A DNA stretch of 64,000 nt. Origin: an uncultured Collinsella sp. (GTDB lineage Bacteria; Actinomycetota; Coriobacteriia; Coriobacteriales; Coriobacteriaceae). Position numbers and translations under genes: made by a program. Under the pieces are notes generated by a model. That model worked only from the letters and a program-made list of their open reading frames with translations, was not told the origin of the DNA and made no database searches. Location: positions 1 to 64,000 of the forward strand of contig CABUQV010000006.1 in assembly GCA_902493855.1 (NCBI GenBank), in the 5' to 3' direction. Of the stretch, positions 58,656 through 64,000 are shown piece by piece (the stretch's first letter is position 1; every line of letters starts with the position of its first letter).

Positions 58656-59368
58656 TCACCACCCTCTTTGGCAATCGGCTCAGCGGTAGTCGCGGTAGCC
58701 ACGTCAGTATCAACCGGAGCGGAAACATTCTGAGCCCTAGCGACCGTCGGTGCCGGGCCAACCTGAATATCCCCACGCGCCCAATCACCATCGAGCGCAC
58801 GTGCCACCCAGTGATAGATGGGAATCGTAAAGAAGATCAGTGCGGCAAAGGGGCCGGCACCAAACAGGAACATCAGCAAAAAGAACAGTAGCCAGCACAC
58901 GGCCCAATACGGGAACGACTGGAACGGGCCCTTCACCGGAGTCGAGCCAACCGCGGTGCCACTCGTCGCCTGCGCCGTAGCGGCATTAGCGGCCTGTGCA
59001 CTCCAGCTTGCCGCTTGCGCCGCCTTGGCGGCGGCGTCACTCGCCTGTGTTGCCGCCTCGGTAGCTCGTGCCGCCGCCACATGGGTGCGTGCGCGCTCTG
59101 CCGCCTCGGCCTCGCGCTGACGAGCGCGGTCCTCGTTCTCAAACTCGATATCGTCCTCGATCTCGTCGCTCGGATTGAGCAGCTCGTCCAGGCTCACACC
59201 ATAGAGTTTGGCGAGCGAGATCAGGTTCTCGGTATCGGGCGAGCTCTCCGCGCGCTCCCATTTACTGACCGCCTGGCGCGACAGTCCCAGCTTTCGTGCC
59301 AGCCCTTCTTGACTAAAGCCTTTGCTGCGGCGAAGGTCGGCGAGCCGCTGCGCAGTTTCTACATTCAT
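58652..59368 (-). CDS. XRE-family regulator with membrane-spanning C-terminus
   Basis: A 238-residue protein: an N-terminal XRE helix-turn-helix (ADLRRSKGFSQEGLARKLGLSRQAVSKWERAESSPD, residues ~9-45), an alanine/glutamate-rich coiled segment to ~125, then two hydrophobic helices around 140-185 and a polar tail. A membrane-tethered transcription factor is expected, probably controlling the toast-rack gene it overlaps. AGGAGG precedes the ATG at 59368. Confidence 0.85.
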   Translation of the reverse strand: MNVETAQRLADLRRSKGFSQEGLARKLGLSRQAVSKWERAESSPDTENLISLAKLYGVSLDELLNPSDEIEDDIEFENEDRARQREAEAAERARTHVAAARATEAATQASDAAAKAAQAASWSAQAANAATAQATSGTAVGSTPVKGPFQSFPYWAVCWLLFFLLMFLFGAGPFAALIFFTIPIYHWVARALDGDWARGDIQVGPAPTVARAQNVSAPVDTDVATATTAEPIAKEGGE

Positions 59369-59635
59369 GGTTCCTCCTATGTGATGCCAGCCGTACCGCC
59401 GGACCGCTTTTGTTCTTAAGGCGCCTTGCACAGTTAAAAATCTATCCGCCACCGCCAAAAGCATGCCACCTATTCTAGTGAGATTTTTGACAACCGGCGG
59501 TTGCGGGCGCATATGAGCTGCGGAAATGTGTCCAAACAAAGCAATGACCCGTAGCTTGGTTGTCCCCGTTGCGGCGTTAACGGTAGTATGGTCGTACTGT
59601 TTATTCCGCACCGCCAACGGAGGGAGTTCCGCGCC

Positions 59636-60508
59636 GTGAACCGCGATTTCGCCTCATCGCTCATCCAGCTCAACAACACGTTCTATCGCGAGCACTCCGC
59701 TTCCTTTTCCGATACGCGCCAGGCCCCGTGGCCCGGCTGGGTACGCACCATGGATATCGCGCTCGAACAGCTCGACGTCGCCACGATCGAGCATCCCGTC
59801 CGCGTCTTCGATCTTGCCTGTGGCAATATGCGATTCGAGAACTTTGCCGCCGGCGGCGCACTTGCCGCCAAGGGCGTCGATGGCGCAAACCCCTCGGCAG
59901 ATGCCAGCTGCCCGTTTGAGTTCTATGGTGTCGACTCGTGCCAAGACCTGGCCATCGATGCACATGGCCACGCGCTGCGCATTCCCAACCTGCACTTCCA
60001 GGAACTCGACGTGCTCGACGCCCTTATGAAGCTCAACCCCGCCGAGACGCCCGACGTGCTTTTCGACGCCCCGCTCGCCGACATCTCGGTCTGCTTTGGC
60101 TTTATGCACCATGTGCCGTCGTGCGAGTACCGTGTACGCGTGCTCGACGCCCTGGTGCGCCAGACGCGCCCGGGCGGCATCATCGCCATCAGCTTTTGGG
60201 AGTTTATGAACGACGAGCGCATGGCGCGCAAGGCTGTTCGCGCCGAAGCCCGCGCCGAGCTCACCCCGCCGTTTGAGGGTTACGATTCCGCACAGTTTGA
60301 AGCCGGCGACCACCTCATCGGCTGGCAAAACGACCGCCACGCCTACCGCTATTGCCATCACTTTGACGATCAGCAGATCACCGACCTGGTGCGCGGCGTC
60401 CGTACGTTCTACAAGAGCGGCGAGGTCCCCGTGCGCGAGCTTGAGCGCTTCCATGCCGACGGTCGTAGCGGCGAGCTCAACCGCTATGTGATTCTCAAGC
60501 GCCTGTAG
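59636..60508 (+). CDS. Class I SAM-dependent methyltransferase
   Basis: A 290-residue methyltransferase. The SAM-binding motif is VFDLACGNMRFENF near residue 72, then YGVDSCQDLA, and a FGFMHHVPS loop follows with TRPGGIIAISFWEFM. The substrate is not evident. The GTG at 59636 follows GGAGGGAG by nine bases. Confidence 0.8.
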   Translation: MNRDFASSLIQLNNTFYREHSASFSDTRQAPWPGWVRTMDIALEQLDVATIEHPVRVFDLACGNMRFENFAAGGALAAKGVDGANPSADASCPFEFYGVDSCQDLAIDAHGHALRIPNLHFQELDVLDALMKLNPAETPDVLFDAPLADISVCFGFMHHVPSCEYRVRVLDALVRQTRPGGIIAISFWEFMNDERMARKAVRAEARAELTPPFEGYDSAQFEAGDHLIGWQNDRHAYRYCHHFDDQQITDLVRGVRTFYKSGEVPVRELERFHADGRSGELNRYVILKRL

Positions 60509-60625
60509 GCACCGACGACTCGCCGCCGAGCCGCACCACATCTTTCGGGCAATCTATGCCCGCCCTTTTCAACCCATTGACGGAACGCGCGGCCATGCGT
60601 TTCGCATTTATGACCAAGGAGCCTC

Positions 60626-61507
60626 ATGGGAGCCGTCCACGTTCGCACGCCTAAGAACTTTGTGCTCGAGGAGCGCCTGGAACGCTACGCTGATGCGATT
60701 GAGACGAACCCCGAGGCATATGCCGAAGATTGGCGCAAGGCCTGCGCGCCAGTTGGCAGCAAGCCCTTCGAGCACCTTCATCTGGATCTTGGCTGCGGCA
60801 AGGGAACGTACCTTGTAGAGCGCGCGGCCCACGAGCCAAACGCCCTCTTTATCGGCATAGACCAGGAGCCCATCTGCATCGCCTATGCCGCACAAAAAAT
60901 CTGCGAGCAGGAGCTATCCAACGCACTCGTCCTGCCCCGAGGCGCTGCGTCGCTTCCACAGCTGTTTGCCGCAGGCGAGATCGATGCCATCACCATCAAC
61001 TTTCCCACGCCGCAGCCCAAGGCCAAGTACGCCAAAAAACGACTCGTCCATGTCGACCACCTCATGCTCTATCGCCCGCTCTTTGCAGCCGGCGCTACCG
61101 TCACGCTGCGCACCGACAGCAAGCCACTGCGCGACTACGCCCTGGGGCAGTTTGCCGCGGCCGGCTACGACACGCTTTGGGTAAGTGACGATGTCCGCCG
61201 CGACCATCCCGAGCATCCCGAGACCGAATACGAATGCCGCACGCGCGAGATGGGCGCCGCCGTCTATGGCATTTGCGCCACACCCGGCGCGCAGCCCAGC
61301 AATGAACAGCTCACGGCGGGCCGCATGCAGGAGCAAAGCCTTGCGTGCTACCTGCCCGATAACCTCGATGGGCTCACCTATGTACCTCTGGGCATGGAAG
61401 AGGCCGTCGAGAACTTTAGAAACCGTGCCCGGAAAGGCAAGAAGCGCTTACCGCAGGAGCCCCAGGGGCCTCTGATGGTCGCGGCGTCGGCAAACAAGCG
61501 CAAATAG
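60626..61507 (+). CDS. trmB: tRNA (guanine-N7-)-methyltransferase
   Basis: A 293-residue enzyme that methylates G46 of tRNA at N7. It contains LDLGCGKGTYLVERA, FIGIDQEP, the TrmB motif INFPTPQPKAKYAKKRL in place of the usual NFPDPWPK, and LRTDSKPLRDYA. The protein is ~50-80 residues longer than typical, because of a basic C-terminal tail (NRARKGKKRLP) that may help bind tRNA. AAGGAG lies seven bases before the ATG. Confidence 0.88.
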   Translation: MGAVHVRTPKNFVLEERLERYADAIETNPEAYAEDWRKACAPVGSKPFEHLHLDLGCGKGTYLVERAAHEPNALFIGIDQEPICIAYAAQKICEQELSNALVLPRGAASLPQLFAAGEIDAITINFPTPQPKAKYAKKRLVHVDHLMLYRPLFAAGATVTLRTDSKPLRDYALGQFAAAGYDTLWVSDDVRRDHPEHPETEYECRTREMGAAVYGICATPGAQPSNEQLTAGRMQEQSLACYLPDNLDGLTYVPLGMEEAVENFRNRARKGKKRLPQEPQGPLMVAASANKRK

Positions 61508-61530
61508 GCGCCAGCAAACGACCCTCAAAT

Positions 61531-61653
61531 CTAAGTGAGTAGACTTTTTTGCAATAGCCAAGCACAACCCGCATAGCGAATAATAAAACCGCAGGTAGAG
61601 CACTTGCGCAAAAGCCATGTGCTCACGATATTGCAAAAAGTCTACTCACTTAG
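61531..61653. repeat. ~123-bp inverted repeat downstream of trmB
   Basis: CTAAGTGAGTAGAC then a T-run and GCAATA (61531-61556) is the reverse complement of 61629-61653 with a single indel. The ~72-nt interior also contains GAGCAC/GTGCTC. It follows the trmB stop by 24 bases. It may be a terminator, a MITE-like element or a structured RNA. Confidence 0.75.
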
Positions 61654-61774
61654 CTGGCAACTGCGCCAAACGGCTGGTTAGAATGCCCATTTCCTGCATT
61701 TTCTCGCGCGCTGGCGCCCCGCGCCGCCGCTACGCCATAATGGATGGCGGACAATCGCGAGAGAAAGCAACCAT

Positions 61775-64000
61775 ATGGCACAGACCACGACAGATACCGC
61801 CGCCAGCACCGTCTCCGGCGCCGGCGCCGCCAGCTCATTCTCGGGCGGCACGGGAACCGAGGCAGAGTTCGGTTCGCTCGGCGCGCTCTCCCCCACCTGG
61901 TGGGAACCCGAAGACGGCAGCGAGCCCGAGCCATGGCTCACGCCCGACCAGGCCTTCGAGCGCTTCTTTGAATGGACGAGCAATCGCGGCATTGAACTGT
62001 GGGATCACCAAGAAGAGGCTCTCATGGATCTAGCCGCCGGCGATCACGTCATTCTGGGCACGCCGACCGGATCGGGCAAGTCGCTTGTCGCGCTGGGCAT
62101 GCTCTTTATGGGCATGGCGCAGGGCAAGCGCTGCTACTACACGGCTCCTATCAAGGCTCTGGTCAGCGAAAAGTTCTTCGATCTGGTACAGGTGCTCGGC
62201 CGCGATAACGTCGGCATGATCACCGGCGACACGCATATCAACACCAAGGCGCCCGTCATCTGCTGCACGGCCGAAATCCTTGCCAACGACGCACTGCGCG
62301 AGGGAGAGGGCGCCGACGTAGGCTGCGTGGCCATGGACGAGTTCCACTATTTTGCCGACCCCGACCGCGGTTGGGCCTGGCAGGTACCGCTGCTCACCCT
62401 GCGCCACACGCAGTTTATGCTCATGAGCGCCACGCTCGGCGATGTCACCGCGATCGCCGCCTCGCTCGAGGAACACACTGGCGCTACCTGCGACTTGGTC
62501 GTCGATGCCCCACGTCCTGTTCCGCTGAGCTACGACTATGTGACGACCTCCCTCGAGGGCACCGTCGAGCTCGCCATGCGTCGCGGCGAGGCCCCGCTCT
62601 ACATCGTGCACTTTAGCCAGGACGCCGCACTTGCGACGGCGCAGTCGCTCGCCAACTTTGGCATCGCCAGCAAGGAGCAACGCGAGGCTATTAAGGAAGC
62701 CGCCAAAGGCACGAGCTTCTCCACGGCTTTTGGCAAGATCCTCAAGCGCTTGCTCGGCTGCGGCGTCGGCGTGCACCACGCCGGTATGCTGCCGCGCTAT
62801 CGCCTGCTGGTCGAGCGCTTGGCGCAGCAGGGCCTACTGCCCGTCATCTGCGGCACCGATACGCTCGGCGTCGGCATCAACGTGCCCATCCACACCGTGG
62901 TCCTCACCGCGCTCACCAAGTTCGACGGCTACAAGATGCGTCGCCTGCGCGCCCGTGAGTTCCACCAGATCGCCGGTCGCGCCGGTCGCTCGGGCTTTGA
63001 CACCGAGGGCATGGTCATCGCCGAGGCACCCGAGCATGAGATCGAGAATGCCAAGCTCATGGCCAAGGCGGGCGATGACCCCAAGAAACTCCGTAAGATT
63101 AAAAAGAAGAAGGCCCCCGAGGGCTTTGTCACCTGGAACAAGCAGACCTTTGAGCGCCTGATCGAGACGCAGCCCGAAACGCTCAAGCCGCGCCTGCGCA
63201 TCACGCACTCCATGGTGATCAGCGTGGTCGAGCAGGGCGGCGACGCTCGCGCCCGCGTGCACGACCTCATCGAGACGAGCTTGCAGACTCCCGAGGAAAA
63301 GGCAAAGCTCGAGGTTCGTGCCGACGAGATCTTCGCCACGCTCATCGACTCCGGCGTCGTCGTGCGCACCGAGGTGCCGCCCGCACCCGACGCTCCGGCT
63401 GACGCCGCTCCGGACATCGACTACGCGCTGACGGTCGACCTGCCCGAGGACTTTGCGCTCGACCAGCCGCTCTCGCCGTTTTTGCTTGCCGCACTGGAGC
63501 TGCTCGACCCCGAGAGCGAAACCTATACCATGGACCTCGTCTCGATGGTCGAGGCTACGCTCGAGGACCCCAAGCAGGTATTGCGTGCACAGGAGCGCGC
63601 CGCGCGCGACCGCGCGATGGCCGAAATGAAGGCCGACGGCATCGAATATGAGGAACGCCTGGAGCGCATCCAGGATGTCACCTACGAAAAGCCGCTCGAG
63701 GACTTGCTCGATGCCGCCTTTGACAAGTACTGCCAGGAAGTACCCTGGGCCAACGACTACCAGCTCTCGCCCAAGAGCGTCCTGCGCGACATGCTGGAGA
63801 GCGCGAGCGATTTTAAGGGTTACATTCAAAAGCTCGGCATCGCTCGCTCCGAAGGCATTTTGCTGCGCTACCTGGCAGAGGCCTACCGTTCGCTCGATCG
63901 CACCGTGCCCATCGAGAAGCGCGACGAGCGCCTGCGCGACATCATCTCGTGGCTGGGCTTTGTGGTGCGCTCGGTCGACTCGAGCCTGGTGGACGAGTGG
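61775..64000 (+). CDS. Ski2-like DEAD/DEAH helicase (partial, runs off the window)
   Basis: At least 742 residues without a stop to the window edge. The N-terminus (~45 residues) is Ala/Ser/Thr/Gly-rich. Helicase motifs are GTPTGSGKS (Walker A, near residue 95), CTAEIL, AMDEFHYFAD (DExH box with Phe), LMSATLGD, CGTDTLGVGINVP and QIAGRAGRSGFD. A basic insert (KKLRKIKKKKAPEGF) follows. This layout fits the actinobacterial DEAD/DEAH group with a long C-terminal extension related to Ski2/Mtr4-type RNA helicases. The ATG at 61775 follows GAGAAAG; no strong ribosome site is visible. Confidence 0.82.
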   Translation, partial: MAQTTTDTAASTVSGAGAASSFSGGTGTEAEFGSLGALSPTWWEPEDGSEPEPWLTPDQAFERFFEWTSNRGIELWDHQEEALMDLAAGDHVILGTPTGSGKSLVALGMLFMGMAQGKRCYYTAPIKALVSEKFFDLVQVLGRDNVGMITGDTHINTKAPVICCTAEILANDALREGEGADVGCVAMDEFHYFADPDRGWAWQVPLLTLRHTQFMLMSATLGDVTAIAASLEEHTGATCDLVVDAPRPVPLSYDYVTTSLEGTVELAMRRGEAPLYIVHFSQDAALATAQSLANFGIASKEQREAIKEAAKGTSFSTAFGKILKRLLGCGVGVHHAGMLPRYRLLVERLAQQGLLPVICGTDTLGVGINVPIHTVVLTALTKFDGYKMRRLRAREFHQIAGRAGRSGFDTEGMVIAEAPEHEIENAKLMAKAGDDPKKLRKIKKKKAPEGFVTWNKQTFERLIETQPETLKPRLRITHSMVISVVEQGGDARARVHDLIETSLQTPEEKAKLEVRADEIFATLIDSGVVVRTEVPPAPDAPADAAPDIDYALTVDLPEDFALDQPLSPFLLAALELLDPESETYTMDLVSMVEATLEDPKQVLRAQERAARDRAMAEMKADGIEYEERLERIQDVTYEKPLEDLLDAAFDKYCQEVPWANDYQLSPKSVLRDMLESASDFKGYIQKLGIARSEGILLRYLAEAYRSLDRTVPIEKRDERLRDIISWLGFVVRSVDSSLVDEW

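Noticed and set aside
59369..59635. tRNA or small RNA between the XRE regulator and the methyltransferase
   Set aside because: No cloverleaf, CCA end or T-loop consensus could be found.

Overview
The window is a GC-rich bacterial chromosome segment whose gene families (RecJ-helicase fusion, purL-purQ fusion, LivFGMHJ importer, lactate dehydrogenase-Etf cluster, LAxTG wall-anchor signal) fit an anaerobic gut actinobacterium of the Coriobacteriia, most likely Collinsella or a close relative. That placement is inferred from gene content and base composition; no rRNA or marker phylogeny is present. I found no rRNA, tRNA or CRISPR array.

Layout. 1-1600: an IS30-family transposase next to a perfect 38-bp palindrome. 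1600-10942 (minus): a transglutaminase-like protein, class II fructose-bisphosphate aldolase, a glyoxalase II-like hydrolase, and a recJ/helicase-fusion - rel unit. 11167-13674: a BASS-type transporter, then cutC coupled to a GalT/HIT-like gene. 14032-20330 (minus): a branched-chain amino-acid ABC importer (livF-G-M-H and a binding protein) with a second, closely similar binding protein upstream. 20581-22888: homoserine dehydrogenase and a short-chain dehydrogenase that resembles BaiA.

23286-29476 is an AT-richer accessory block. A five-gene operon (FHA protein, SPFH/zinc-ribbon protein, four-helix membrane protein, a small protein with a HEPN-like RNGIAH motif, zinc-ribbon/repeat/coiled-coil protein) lies beside a class II Fic enzyme. 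The block is bracketed by two copies of the same module: a GC-rich terminator followed by an array of ~47-bp palindromic repeats (22936-23091 and 29661-29942). This is the best candidate for an undescribed system.

29958-44750 is mostly metabolism and transport: a CPA2 antiporter, fused FGAM synthase, an EamA transporter, a diguanylate cyclase, a KdgT-type permease, AzlCD, an HD hydrolase, and a D-lactate dehydrogenase/EtfB/EtfA cluster with a 2x[4Fe-4S] domain on EtfA that predicts flavin-based electron confurcation. 45096-48301 is a surface cluster of small secreted proteins, one with an LAQTG sortase signal. 49225-54843 is a second notable system: a three-gene TerB-domain / BrxD-like ATPase / Lhr- or BrxHI-like helicase operon. 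54870-61507 holds a spermidine-synthase-fold protein with Elp3, an XRE regulator/toast-rack pair, and two methyltransferases including TrmB. A Ski2-like helicase runs off the right edge.
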